From Bacteroidia bacterium (GTDB lineage: Bacteria; Bacteroidota; Bacteroidia; Flavobacteriales_D; Sanyastnellaceae), in contig JAUICJ010000029.1 of the NCBI GenBank assembly GCA_030427925.1, forward strand, positions 1 through 33,884: 33,884 nt of DNA. The letters are read 5' to 3'. Positions 16,000 to 24,325 of the stretch are shown here, piece by piece. A program made the position numbers and the translations under genes. The stretch's first letter is position 1, and the number at the start of each line of letters is the position of its first letter. The notes under the pieces were generated by a model that did no database searches, was not told the origin of the DNA, and saw nothing but the letters and a program-made list of their open reading frames with translations.

Positions 16000-18765
16000 T
16001 CAGAAGTTGATCTTCAATGTTGCGTTCCACGTGCGGCCGAAACCGAACCACACGAAGTTGCTCTTGTCGATGCCGTTCCACAGCTCCTCTTCAGAAGCGT
16101 CGGCTGAAGCGTGGATGTTCGTGTTCGATTCCGCGATGTACACTGTGTCGAACAGGTTGTTCACGTTCACGCGGAAGCTGGCATTGGTTCCGAGGAAGTC
16201 AAAGCGCGAGGTCAAACCCAAGTCCACCAAAGCGTACGAAGGCAATTGCAGCGCTCCCGCATTGTCCGGGTTCAAGAAGTCCCCGTTGATGGAGTAGTCC
16301 GCGTACAAACCATCCACGTAACGCGCCGTCAAATCCGCATTGAACGTGCGGTTGATGCGGTAGTCCACGCCCAAGAAACCGGTCAACTGAGCCGCATCGC
16401 CCACTTTCGCACCTTCCGTGTAAAGGGTGGCTGTACCCAGTTCGTTTTGGTTCTCATCAAAAATGGTGGCGTCGAAGTTCTTCGTGTACGTCCAATCGCC
16501 AAGCGACAACATACCCGTCACCTTCAATCCATTCACCGGGTAGTAGTTCGCCTCCACCTCGATGCCGTTGTGCTGGACATCGACGTCGCGGAACTGGGCA
16601 ATGCCCTCCTGCATGGTCGAATCGTTCACCACCACATCCACCGACTGGGTCACGAAGCGGTTGCCCCAGGTCGTGGCGTACGCGTTGACGTTGACCGTCA
16701 AGTTCTCACTGCGGTAACCGTAACCGATTTCAAAGGACGTGATTTGCTCGTTCTGCAGGTCGTCGTTCACGAAGTTCGCGTAGTTCGGGAACACCGCATC
16801 GAAGTTTGGCTGACGGGAAATGACGCCAGCGTTGAAGAACACGTTCGACGATTCGCTCATGTTGTAGTTCGCACCGCCTTTCACGTAGCCGCCGTTGATG
16901 TTCGCGACATCCGAAATCGGCAAGTTGGGCTGATCGAAGTAATCCTCACGCTGGTAAGACTGGATCGAGAAACCGGCTTGTACCACCGCAGTCAGGTCGT
17001 CTTGGTTGTTGTACTCAACGAGTCCGTTGAAACCTGCCCACTTCACCAAACCGATGTTGTAGTAATCCATCTTCGGACCGTTGAGGCCCGTGTTGCGGAA
17101 AGGATCGGCGTCGATGGTCGTGTTGATGACTTGGCCCATGCTGTTTTGGTTCCCCGTTGAGTAGTAGCCGTCGAGGCCCATGAGGTTGTTCAACACGCGG
17201 TAGTGGTAGCCCTTGTAGTTCCGGAGGTCCAAACCAACCGACGCCCGCAAGTTGTCCTTGTTGTATTCCAAATTCGAGATCACGCCGACCCAGTCGTGCG
17301 AGTTCATCGAAGCGCGGCGCACCTCAACAGCGCGGTTCACGTCCTCCCCGTTGTAGCCGTTCGAACCGATGAGTTGGTTGTAGAACGGGCTCGACGTCAA
17401 CGAATCGCTCGTGCCGTAGCCGGTGGTCGTGGCGATGTTCGCGGCGACCACCGCATCGAAGTCGATGAAGCCGTCCGCATCGCGCGAACCGAGGCTGTCC
17501 TCGAGGTAGTGCTGGGTCAAGTCCGCATTGTACGGGTGGTTGTTGATGTCGCCGTTGCGGAAGTACGCACCGCGTGGGCCCGTTCCACCACCGCGACCTG
17601 CTGAACCGTAAATCGACGTGTTCAACGTCAAGTTCTCCGTAATCGTCCAATCCCAGTTGAACGTCGCGAGCGGCTTGTTGTAGAAGTTGCGGCGCATGTT
17701 GAACTCCTGGCGCTCGTTGTCGATGGTCATGAAACCCGCGTCGGTGTTCCAACGGCGGTCGATGCCTTCTTCACCGAAATTCTCGTAGTCGCGGATGGAC
17801 ACCCACGCATCGCGCTGGTGGTGCCATTGGCCGGCGCCCAAGAACGACAAATTCAACGCGTGCTTCGAGCCGTCGGGCTGGTAGCCGATGGCACCGAAGT
17901 AGGTGGTTCCTGCACCGGCCGTGCCGTAGACGTAGCCGTCGCCTGACCACTGGCTCAAGAGGAACGAAGAGGCCCAGCCGTTTTCGTTTTTGCCTGAGCT
18001 GTAGCTCACCGAGGTCTTCATGAAGCCATCGTTACCGATGGTCTCGGCAATCGAACCGCCGCGCTCCATTTGGGCCGCCTTCGTGAAGATGGAGACCGTA
18101 CCGCCCACTGAAGGAACGGCGAGGCGAGAAGCTCCGAGGCCGCGCTGGATTTGGATGCCGGAAGCCACGTCCGTCAAACCCTGCCAGTTCGACCAGTACA
18201 CCCAACCGTTCTCCATGTCATTGACCGGCTGGCCGTTGATGAGGAACGAGGTGTTGCGCTGGTCGAAACCACGCAACGAAATGCGGGAGTCACCGTAGCC
18301 ACCGCCCTGCTTCGTGGCGTAAACACCCGGCGTGCGGTTCATGATTTCCGGGAACTCTTGGTTACCGACTTTCAACGCAATTTCAGCGGGAGAAATCGTT
18401 GAAACCGCCACCGGAGTTTCGCGCTCCTTCGCCACGTCCACCACGTTCGTGATGATGGTCGCTGCGGCCAAACCGAGTGCCGTCGGCTCCAATGAAATCA
18501 CCCCCATGTCCGCCTTCGCAGCGAGCAGGGCCGTTTCGTATCCGATGAAGGAAACGGTGATGTTGCCCGTGGGTTGGGCGTTCAACGAGAACGTACCATC
18601 TGCTGCGGCAGCAACGCCTGAGGTGGCACCTTCGACCATGACGGTAGCACCGGGAAGTGCACCTCCAGTAGAGGCATCCGTCACCTTACCAACAATCTGC
18701 GCCATCGACACGGAGGTCAACGCACAGAAGAGGCCCAGGAGGGCGAATCGAAACATTTGAGACAT
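16000..18765 (-). CDS. TonB-dependent outer-membrane receptor, paralog 1
   Basis: The 921-residue outer-membrane receptor has a signal peptide (residues 1-22, ending SVSMA), a carboxypeptidase-regulatory-like domain at about 24-100 (GKVTDASTGGALPGATVMVEG) and a plug domain at about 115-230. The plug shows TPVAVSTISPAEI, TPGVYATKQGGGYGDSRISL and INGQPVNDMENGWVYWSNW. A 22-strand-type beta barrel ends in TWNATLKINF, with the terminal Phe expected for BAM insertion. No SusD partner is adjacent, so it is not a SusCD pair; the substrate is unknown. The ATG at 18765 is chosen because it starts the signal peptide; 30 in-frame codons upstream have no protein character. It is paralogous to the receptor at 20311-23160. 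A strong terminator follows, embedded in the structured repeat. Confidence 0.92.
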   Translation of the reverse strand: MSQMFRFALLGLFCALTSVSMAQIVGKVTDASTGGALPGATVMVEGATSGVAAAADGTFSLNAQPTGNITVSFIGYETALLAAKADMGVISLEPTALGLAAATIITNVVDVAKERETPVAVSTISPAEIALKVGNQEFPEIMNRTPGVYATKQGGGYGDSRISLRGFDQRNTSFLINGQPVNDMENGWVYWSNWQGLTDVASGIQIQRGLGASRLAVPSVGGTVSIFTKAAQMERGGSIAETIGNDGFMKTSVSYSSGKNENGWASSFLLSQWSGDGYVYGTAGAGTTYFGAIGYQPDGSKHALNLSFLGAGQWHHQRDAWVSIRDYENFGEEGIDRRWNTDAGFMTIDNERQEFNMRRNFYNKPLATFNWDWTITENLTLNTSIYGSAGRGGGTGPRGAYFRNGDINNHPYNADLTQHYLEDSLGSRDADGFIDFDAVVAANIATTTGYGTSDSLTSSPFYNQLIGSNGYNGEDVNRAVEVRRASMNSHDWVGVISNLEYNKDNLRASVGLDLRNYKGYHYRVLNNLMGLDGYYSTGNQNSMGQVINTTIDADPFRNTGLNGPKMDYYNIGLVKWAGFNGLVEYNNQDDLTAVVQAGFSIQSYQREDYFDQPNLPISDVANINGGYVKGGANYNMSESSNVFFNAGVISRQPNFDAVFPNYANFVNDDLQNEQITSFEIGYGYRSENLTVNVNAYATTWGNRFVTQSVDVVVNDSTMQEGIAQFRDVDVQHNGIEVEANYYPVNGLKVTGMLSLGDWTYTKNFDATIFDENQNELGTATLYTEGAKVGDAAQLTGFLGVDYRINRTFNADLTARYVDGLYADYSINGDFLNPDNAGALQLPSYALVDLGLTSRFDFLGTNASFRVNVNNLFDTVYIAESNTNIHASADASEEELWNGIDKSNFVWFGFGRTWNATLKINF

Positions 18766-19022
18766 GTTCAACGGTGTTGAGGGGTTAGTTTTCGGCTGCG
18801 AAATTCCCTTTTTTCCTTTCAAATCGGACGGACCCAAGTCACGCAGCCCCACCAAAGGAAGAAGTTTAAGTTTGCGAAAATTGGCAAAACCCGCGAATCC
18901 ACAACCGATTCAAACGTGACCACATGCCTTTGTCCAGCCCAACCGCCACGTAAAATTTCACATTCCCTTAACATTCAGGGGAGCGAACGAATGGGTTAGT
19001 TTTGGGACTCAATCGGCTCGAA
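18766..19022. promoter_or_regulatory. Divergent intergenic region, receptor 1 / response regulator
   Basis: The 257-nt gap is comparatively AT-rich and holds the leaders of both genes. On the plus strand TAGTTTTG (18997-19004) matches the -7 consensus 18 nt before the response-regulator ATG, but no TTG is seen at the right distance. I find no convincing box for the leftward receptor gene and no small gene. Confidence 0.45.
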
Positions 19023-19565
19023 ATGACCTTGCAAGATTTCGTGGTGTTGTACGTCGACGATGAACCGGCGAACCTGTTTGCTTTCCGGGCGGCGTTCCGG
19101 AAGGAGGTGACGGTGTTGACGGCTGCGTCGATGAACGAAGGGCTGATGGTGTTGGCAGATCAGCCCGTGGACTTGCTCATCACCGACCAAATCATGCCCG
19201 AGGGCACCGGCCTCGAATTCCTCCAGCGCACCTTGCAGGACTTCCCTGATTTGCAGCGCATTTTGATCACGGCTTATGGGCATTTGGATTTGGTTCGCCA
19301 AGCGCTCAATGATGGGAAAATCCACTGTTACCTCGAAAAACCGTGGGACGAAGCGCAGCTGCTCGGCATCATCCGCCAAGCGTTCACCGAAATCACGGAC
19401 CGGGACCACCGCCGGGATCAAATCAACGCGCTCGCACGGCAGTTGTTCCAAAGCCGGCAACGCGTGGCGAGTTTGCTCGAACACCTGCACCAAGTGGGCG
19501 ACCTCGAAGGCTCGGTCATCGCGCAATCCATCCTCCAATTGATGGATCGCTCCGAAAAAGGCTAG
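19023..19565 (+). CDS. Response regulator with receiver domain and helical tail
   Basis: The 180-residue protein has a receiver domain (about 6-122): acidic pair Asp12/Asp13 in VDDEP, phospho-acceptor Asp55 in LLITDQIMP, switch Thr83 in ITAYG and Lys106 in EKPW. The remaining about 55 residues (DQINALARQLFQSRQRVASLLEHL) look like an amphipathic helix or coiled coil, with no DNA-binding or enzymatic output domain. The EKPW signature resembles receivers of HD-GYP-type regulators. The ATG at 19023 starts the first strand; a TTG 21 nt upstream would place the start inside the -7 box. No histidine kinase is adjacent, so it is probably an orphan acting through protein contacts. tRNA-Thr follows. 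Confidence 0.9.
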   Translation: MTLQDFVVLYVDDEPANLFAFRAAFRKEVTVLTAASMNEGLMVLADQPVDLLITDQIMPEGTGLEFLQRTLQDFPDLQRILITAYGHLDLVRQALNDGKIHCYLEKPWDEAQLLGIIRQAFTEITDRDHRRDQINALARQLFQSRQRVASLLEHLHQVGDLEGSVIAQSILQLMDRSEKG

Positions 19566-19592
19566 CGGATTCGAAATTTTTTCAGGCCGAAG

Positions 19593-19626
19593 TTGAAACC
19601 CTTGGGTGAAATCTTGCGTATCTTTG
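19593..19626 (+). promoter_or_regulatory. tRNA-Thr promoter
   Basis: TTG (19593-19595) and TATCTTTG (19619-19626) are separated by 23 nt. The -7 box is a perfect match to TAnnTTTG and ends 13 nt before the first base of the tRNA. Confidence 0.7.
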
Positions 19627-19639
19627 CCGTCGCGTTTTT

Positions 19640-19715
<76 letters not shown>

Positions 19716-19726
19716 CGAAATGAAAA

Positions 19727-19753
19727 GGCCGCCCCATCGAGGGCGGCCTTTTT
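19727..19753. terminator. Bidirectional terminator between tRNA-Thr and lipoprotein gene
   Basis: An 8-bp perfect stem (GGCCGCCC at 19727-19734, GGGCGGCC at 19741-19748), loop CATCGA, T5 after it on the plus strand and four A's before it (a T run on the minus strand). It can end both the tRNA and the leftward lipoprotein transcript. Confidence 0.9.
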
Positions 19754-19775
19754 CGTTGTTTGATTTCATTGCGCT

Positions 19776-20222
19776 TTAAAGCGTCAATTCCACGGCCAAG
19801 CACGTGTTCGCTTCAAAGTTCAAGACACCCGACCACCACGTATCGCCCCAGTCGTCCACGACCTCATACGTTGCTGCCAATGCGGTCGCCTTCCCCATGT
19901 CCTTGGTGATGGTGATGGAAGCATTGGCTCCACAATCGGGGGCACTGGTCCAGTATTGGTTGGTTGCGGTAGAACCGACGATTTGGCCGTCCACATAAAA
20001 GTTGAGGCTTGCGCTCTGCCAATCTTGCAATTCCGCGCTAGCGGCTTGGCCATACCACAATACGATTTCACCTTCGTATTCGCAGGATCCATCAAAATTG
20101 TCCGCAGCAGGATCGTAATTCACCGCGTCCGCATCCGTGCACCCATCGACCTGACAACCCGCGAAAGACAGGGCAGAAACCACCAACGCCACCCCCCAAA
20201 AAGCCGTGTTAAACTTGCTCAT
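19776..20222 (-). CDS. Small secreted lipoprotein with CTD...NYDP motif
   Basis: The 148-residue protein has a signal peptide and a lipobox-like SFAGC, giving a probable lipidated Cys23. Immediately after comes GCTDADAVNYDPAADNFDGSCEYEG (from residue 27), the Cys-bounded acidic repeat common in secreted Bacteroidetes proteins and suggestive of calcium binding. The remaining about 95 residues form a beta-rich domain (EIVLWYGQAAS, SLNFYVDGQIVGS, SITITKDMGKA, WWSGVLNFEA) with a possible disulphide between the two remaining cysteines. I do not recognise a named family for it. It follows the second TonB-dependent receptor after 88 nt on the same strand and may be co-transcribed with it, as a surface accessory protein; that role is inference. 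Confidence 0.8.
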   Translation of the reverse strand: MSKFNTAFWGVALVVSALSFAGCQVDGCTDADAVNYDPAADNFDGSCEYEGEIVLWYGQAASAELQDWQSASLNFYVDGQIVGSTATNQYWTSAPDCGANASITITKDMGKATALAATYEVVDDWGDTWWSGVLNFEANTCLAVELTL

Positions 20223-20310
20223 TTTGTTTTGAATTTTAAACGAAGAGCAAGATATGTCCCTGCCCGCATGCAGGATGTTAAATTCAAAATAAACCCTTCA
20301 AATTAACACG

Positions 20311-23160
20311 TTAAACTTCGACTTTAACGGACAAGCTGAAGGTGCGGCCATAGGACCAGTAGCCCTCGAGGCGGCCATTGCCGACGGTGCCTTGGAGCTT
20401 GTCGCCGGTGAACGGATCGGTGAAGAAGGTCTCGTCCGCCTCGTTCATGTAGATGTTGTCGAGGGCGTTTTGGACGTTGATGCCAACGCGGCAGTTCCAG
20501 CCGTCGAGTCGGAATACCTTGCTGGCGCGGACGTCGAGGTAACCATAGGCCGGCAGTTCGACCGGTTGCAGGCCCGCGTAGTCCGGGTTCGTGCGGTCGG
20601 AATCGACGTTGAATTGGGCGAACAGGTTCCAGTTGTAGACGTAGGAGGCGCCGAGGCGGATGCCGGAGGGGAGCGTGGTGTTGGCGAGGAATCCGATTTG
20701 GCTTTGAGGCGCATCGCTCACCTTCAACCCCGCGGAGTAGATGTAGAGTGAATCGATGACGGCGCCGCCTTCCTCGGCGGTGATGGCGGCCTCCACGTTG
20801 TTTTCCCAGCGCCAATTGCCGAAGGACGCCATGCCGCCGACTTCGAGCCAACGGGTGGGCTGGCTGCGGACTTCGAGCTCGATGCCGTCGTGGGTTTGGG
20901 TGAGGCCGCGGATGAAGGCGCGGTATTCCGTGCCGTCGGGGCGGAGCAAGGGGGCGGACAGGATGGTCTTGTCGCGCCATTGCGTGTGGTAGGCGTTGAC
21001 GTCCACGGCGAGTTTGCGGAAGCGGACGCGGTAGCCGAGTTCCCCGGCCAGCACCTTTTCGTTCGTGAGCTGCTCGGCGGTGAGGATGTTGGAAAAGTTC
21101 GTGAAGACGTAGGGAAGGAACGGCGCGCGCGAGTAGTAGCCCGCGTTGACGTACGCGTTGCTGCGTTCACCGATTTCGATGCTGCCGCCCGCCTTCGCGT
21201 TGTAGCCGATGCTGCCCGCGCGCTCGCTTTTGATTCCATAGACGAACTCATCAGCCGTGGTGGCAACGCCGGTCAACGGGTCGACGGTGGTGACCGGCTG
21301 AACGCCCGTTTCCTCGTAGCGGAAGTACTTGTAGGGGTCGATGCGGCGGTAGGTCGTGTAGCTGAGGGTGGCGGCGGCGAAGGCGGAGATGCCGTTGTGG
21401 TGGTATTCGATTTGGCCAAATCCACCCGCGTAGCCCACGCGCCCCACGTCGTCGTAATCCACCACATCCCCCGGCCGCGCCATCAGCGCATAGTCCGGAT
21501 TCACGCCGTAACCATCCGTGCTGCTGAACGACTGCAAATAAAAATCCCCGCCCAGCAGGTTGTCCACGGTCGTGTAGTGCTTGCCGCTGTAAAACCGCGC
21601 GTCGATGCCCGCGATCAGGTTCACCTTCTCGTTCCGCTCCGAATGCAAGGTCGACAGCACCCCGGTCCAAAAATGATCGTTGTGCGCGCGCTCCAAGCTG
21701 CTCCGTGTGCGCCCGCCGACCACCGGCTGGCCATCCACCGTGACGGGATCTCCCGCCATGTGCAGGGTGTCGGACCACGCGCCCACCGCCTCATCGTAGG
21801 CGATTTGATTCGCCGCATACGTCACGGGCAGGGTGTTCGTGCTGTTCGATTGGTACAGGTAATCCCAATTCAGCGTGGTCTTCACCGTGCGCAACTCGGC
21901 GTCACCGTACTCGTCCAGCGTCACCAGCGTTTCGCTCAAACGCGGATTGCTCGTGCCGTCGTAGCGCGACCCCCAACCGCGTCCAAAACTGGCGTACGCA
22001 CTGGTCGCAAGGTGCGTGCGGTCGCTGACCTGCCAGTAGTGATTCAACGCCAACTGCGGCTTGTGGTAGTGGTTGACGCGTGCATTCAAGACCTCCCCGT
22101 TGAGCAGGCCCCAATCGTCGTTCCAGCGGTGCGCCTCGTAGCCGAGGGCTTGCAAATCGTTGAAGCGCTCGACCGTCAAATTGCCGCGGCGCTGGCCGTG
22201 GGTTTGCGGAGCGCCGATGGCCGTAAACACGAGGCGCTGCCCGCCGAAATCCTTCGCAGCGGTGAGGAAGTAGCTCCACGCGTCGATGAAGGTCGCGTCG
22301 ACGTAGGCGTTGCCGCTCGTGCGGCTGCCGACGGCGCTCACCGCCCAGCCGTTTTCCATCACGCCCGTGCTCAGGCTGAGCATGGTTTTGTAGCGGCCGT
22401 AGTCGGTGACGCTTTGGACCAAACTCGCCCCGCGCTCCACATCCGTGGCCTTCGTGATGATGTTCAACGTGCCGCCCACGGAGTTGATGGCGAGCTTCGA
22501 AGCGCCCAATCCGCGCTGCACCTGCATCGTGCTGACGGCATCGCCCAGCCCGGCCCAATTCGACCAGTACACCCAGCCGTTTTCCATGTCGTTCACCGGA
22601 ATGCCGTTGATGAGCACCGCGACGTTTCGCTGGTCAAAGCCCCGGATGTTGATGCGGCTGTCGCCAAAACCGCCCCCGCCCTTGGTCGCGTACACCCCCG
22701 GCGTGATGTTCAGGGTCTCCACGAGCTCGCGGTCCCCCTGCACCTCCTCGATGGTGCGCGCGTCGAGGGTCGACACGGCCACGGGCGTCGCGCGGTCGAG
22801 GGCGACGGACGCGATGACTTGGGCTTCCTCGAGGCCGATGGTCATGGAGGCCAATGCGATTTCGCCGAGGTCGCGGCGTTCGGAGCCGGAAGCGGGGAGG
22901 GTGACCCGAACGGACTGTTGGGCGTAGCCGATCATTTGGAACTCGATGCCGAGTTCACCGGTGCCGCGGACCGTCATTTGGAACGCACCATCGAGGTCGG
23001 TGAACGCGCCGGCTGAGGTGCCGGGAGCGAAGACCGCCACTCCGATGAGGGGCTGGTTCGTCCCCTGCTCCAAGCAGCGGCCGGTCAAGGTCAAGGACTG
23101 GCCCCAACCCGTTGTGGTCAAGGCGATCAGGGCGAGGAGGAGGAAACGGGGTGCAAGCAT
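20311..23160 (-). CDS. TonB-dependent outer-membrane receptor, paralog 2
   Basis: The 949-residue receptor has a signal peptide (MLAPRFLLLALIALTTTGWG), a carboxypeptidase-regulatory-like domain at about 25-105 (GRCLEQGTNQPLIGVAVFAPG), a plug with TPVAVSTLDARTI, TPGVYATKGGGGFGDSRINI and INGIPVNDMENGWVYWSNW, and a barrel ending in RTFSLSVKVEV. It shares architecture and plug sequence with the receptor at 16000-18765, while the barrels are clearly diverged, so the two probably take different ligands. No SusD-like gene is near. A good promoter lies in the 45-nt gap after asd. It ends without an obvious terminator and is followed by the small lipoprotein gene. Its last residue is Val rather than the more usual Phe/Trp. 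Confidence 0.92.
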   Translation of the reverse strand: MLAPRFLLLALIALTTTGWGQSLTLTGRCLEQGTNQPLIGVAVFAPGTSAGAFTDLDGAFQMTVRGTGELGIEFQMIGYAQQSVRVTLPASGSERRDLGEIALASMTIGLEEAQVIASVALDRATPVAVSTLDARTIEEVQGDRELVETLNITPGVYATKGGGGFGDSRINIRGFDQRNVAVLINGIPVNDMENGWVYWSNWAGLGDAVSTMQVQRGLGASKLAINSVGGTLNIITKATDVERGASLVQSVTDYGRYKTMLSLSTGVMENGWAVSAVGSRTSGNAYVDATFIDAWSYFLTAAKDFGGQRLVFTAIGAPQTHGQRRGNLTVERFNDLQALGYEAHRWNDDWGLLNGEVLNARVNHYHKPQLALNHYWQVSDRTHLATSAYASFGRGWGSRYDGTSNPRLSETLVTLDEYGDAELRTVKTTLNWDYLYQSNSTNTLPVTYAANQIAYDEAVGAWSDTLHMAGDPVTVDGQPVVGGRTRSSLERAHNDHFWTGVLSTLHSERNEKVNLIAGIDARFYSGKHYTTVDNLLGGDFYLQSFSSTDGYGVNPDYALMARPGDVVDYDDVGRVGYAGGFGQIEYHHNGISAFAAATLSYTTYRRIDPYKYFRYEETGVQPVTTVDPLTGVATTADEFVYGIKSERAGSIGYNAKAGGSIEIGERSNAYVNAGYYSRAPFLPYVFTNFSNILTAEQLTNEKVLAGELGYRVRFRKLAVDVNAYHTQWRDKTILSAPLLRPDGTEYRAFIRGLTQTHDGIELEVRSQPTRWLEVGGMASFGNWRWENNVEAAITAEEGGAVIDSLYIYSAGLKVSDAPQSQIGFLANTTLPSGIRLGASYVYNWNLFAQFNVDSDRTNPDYAGLQPVELPAYGYLDVRASKVFRLDGWNCRVGINVQNALDNIYMNEADETFFTDPFTGDKLQGTVGNGRLEGYWSYGRTFSLSVKVEV

Positions 23161-23179
23161 GGTGCGCGGTTTTCGGCCC

Positions 23180-23209
23180 GAAAGATAGCCGCCGCGCGCA
23201 CGTGGTCAA
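23180..23209 (-). promoter_or_regulatory. Candidate promoter of second TonB-dependent receptor
   Basis: On the minus strand TTG (bases 23207-23209) is followed after 19 nt by TATCTTTC (23180-23187), one base off TAnnTTTG, 19 nt before the receptor ATG. The -33 element overlaps the asd stop codon, so the receptor can be expressed independently of asd. Confidence 0.55.
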
Positions 23210-24228
23210 GCCCAGCGGCCGGAGCGGTGGAGGTGGGCAGCGATTTGGACCGTATTCGTGGCCGCCCCTTTGCGCAAGTTGTCCGCCACAATCCACAGGT
23301 GCAGCCCGCGCGGATGGGACAAATCCCGGCGCAACCGCCCCACGAACACCTCATCGCGTCCGGCCGCCGTGACGGGCATCGGATACGCGTTTCGGGCCGG
23401 ATCGTCCTGGACCACCACCCCGGGAAACGCCTCCAACGCAGCGCGCACCTCATTCAATTCGAACGCGCGCGCAAGCTCGAGGTACACCGACTCGCTGTGA
23501 CCGCCCACCACGGGCACCCGAACGGCGGTGCAACTCAGCGCTACCTTCGGGTCGTCGAGGATCTTCTTGGTCTCGTTCCACACCTTCATCTCCTCCTTCG
23601 TGTAGCCGTTTTCCGTGAACACGTCGCAATGCGGAATGCAGTTCTTGTCGATGGGATGCGGGTACACGCACTCCACGTTCTCCGCTCCAGCACGCTCGGC
23701 TTCCAGTTGCGCCACCGCGGCGACGCCGGTGCCGGTGACGCTCTGATACGTGCTCACCACGCCCCGCTCGATGCCCCACCGATCATGGATCGGTTTCAAG
23801 GCCATGACGAGTTGCATGGTCGTGCAGTTCGGGTTGCCGATGATGAGGTGGTCGTCTCCGATGGCGTGTCCGTTGACTTCGGGCACCACGAGCGGGCAAT
23901 TGGGGTCCATGCGCCAAGCGCTGCTGTTGTCGATGACGGTGGTGCCGCGCTCGGCAAATCGCGGTGCCCACTCCAGTGAAGTGGCGCCGCCCGCACTGAA
24001 CAACGCCACATCCGGTGCCCATTCAACGGCCGCCTCCAACCCCACCACTTCCCGCTCCATCCCTTGAACGGTCAGGCGCTTGCCCGCGCTCCGGGCGCTC
24101 GCCACAGGCAACCAATCCGCCAACGGCAGCTGCTGCTCTTCGAGCACTCGCAACATCGTCTCCCCCACCATGCCGGTGGCACCCACAACCGCCAATCGCA
24201 GCGGCCGGTTCGTTTTTTCTTGGTTCAT
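23206..24228 (-). CDS. asd: Aspartate-semialdehyde dehydrogenase
   Basis: The 340-residue cytoplasmic enzyme reduces aspartyl-4-phosphate to aspartate semialdehyde with NADPH, on the shared route to lysine/diaminopimelate, threonine and methionine. The N-terminal dinucleotide fold carries AVVGATGMVG (13-22). The active-site Cys135 lies in GNPNCTT, and substrate-binding Arg237 and general-base His244 lie in VRVPVVGGHSESV. Length and motifs fit the bacterial Asd of Gram-positive/Bacteroidetes type. The ATG at 24228 gives a short polar lead before the first strand, as usual. It reads leftward, divergent from the lamin-tail gene across about 100 nt, with the second TonB receptor 45 nt downstream. 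Confidence 0.96.
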   Translation of the reverse strand: MNQEKTNRPLRLAVVGATGMVGETMLRVLEEQQLPLADWLPVASARSAGKRLTVQGMEREVVGLEAAVEWAPDVALFSAGGATSLEWAPRFAERGTTVIDNSSAWRMDPNCPLVVPEVNGHAIGDDHLIIGNPNCTTMQLVMALKPIHDRWGIERGVVSTYQSVTGTGVAAVAQLEAERAGAENVECVYPHPIDKNCIPHCDVFTENGYTKEEMKVWNETKKILDDPKVALSCTAVRVPVVGGHSESVYLELARAFELNEVRAALEAFPGVVVQDDPARNAYPMPVTAAGRDEVFVGRLRRDLSHPRGLHLWIVADNLRKGAATNTVQIAAHLHRSGRWA

Positions 24229-24272
24229 CGACCTGAAATTTATGCGCGTTTGCCCGGAGTTTACGAACGTCG

Positions 24273-24303
24273 TTGCTGCACGGTTTCACTTGGGCGAACT
24301 TTG
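24273..24303 (+). promoter_or_regulatory. Candidate promoter of lamin-tail protein gene
   Basis: TTG (24273-24275) and GAACTTTG (24296-24303) are separated by 20 nt. The second is the -7 consensus except for G in place of the first T. It lies 22 nt before the chosen ATG at 24326 and is a main reason for choosing that start. Confidence 0.45.
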
Positions 24304-24325
24304 CGGCGGACGAACGAAAGAGGCG

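Larger units (their letters stand above)
15814..16014. repeat. Structured repeat unit B
   Basis: This is the second, longer copy. Perfect 16-bp arms (TTGAAATCCCCACTTT at 15842-15857 and its complement at 15928-15943) enclose about 70 nt containing another GC-rich hairpin. CGCTG/CAGCG (15834-15838 and 15947-15951) extend the arms after a 3-nt mismatch. Then follow GGCG, an A9 tract, a strong terminator hairpin and GATCA-gaagt-TGATC (15998-16012), which overlaps the receptor stop codon. Compared with unit A, the lead sequence matches at 21 of 25 bases by eye. Confidence 0.75.

Noticed and set aside
20890-23016. 708-codon plus-strand ORF
   Set aside because: It lies wholly antisense to the second TonB receptor, has His/Arg/Val-biased composition and no recognisable domain.
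24080-24325. Earlier in-frame starts for the lamin-tail protein (ATG at 24080 or 24242)
   Set aside because: 24080 is antisense to asd; 24242 lies upstream of the candidate promoter and gives no signal peptide at the N-terminus. The ATG at 24326 gives a plausible one.
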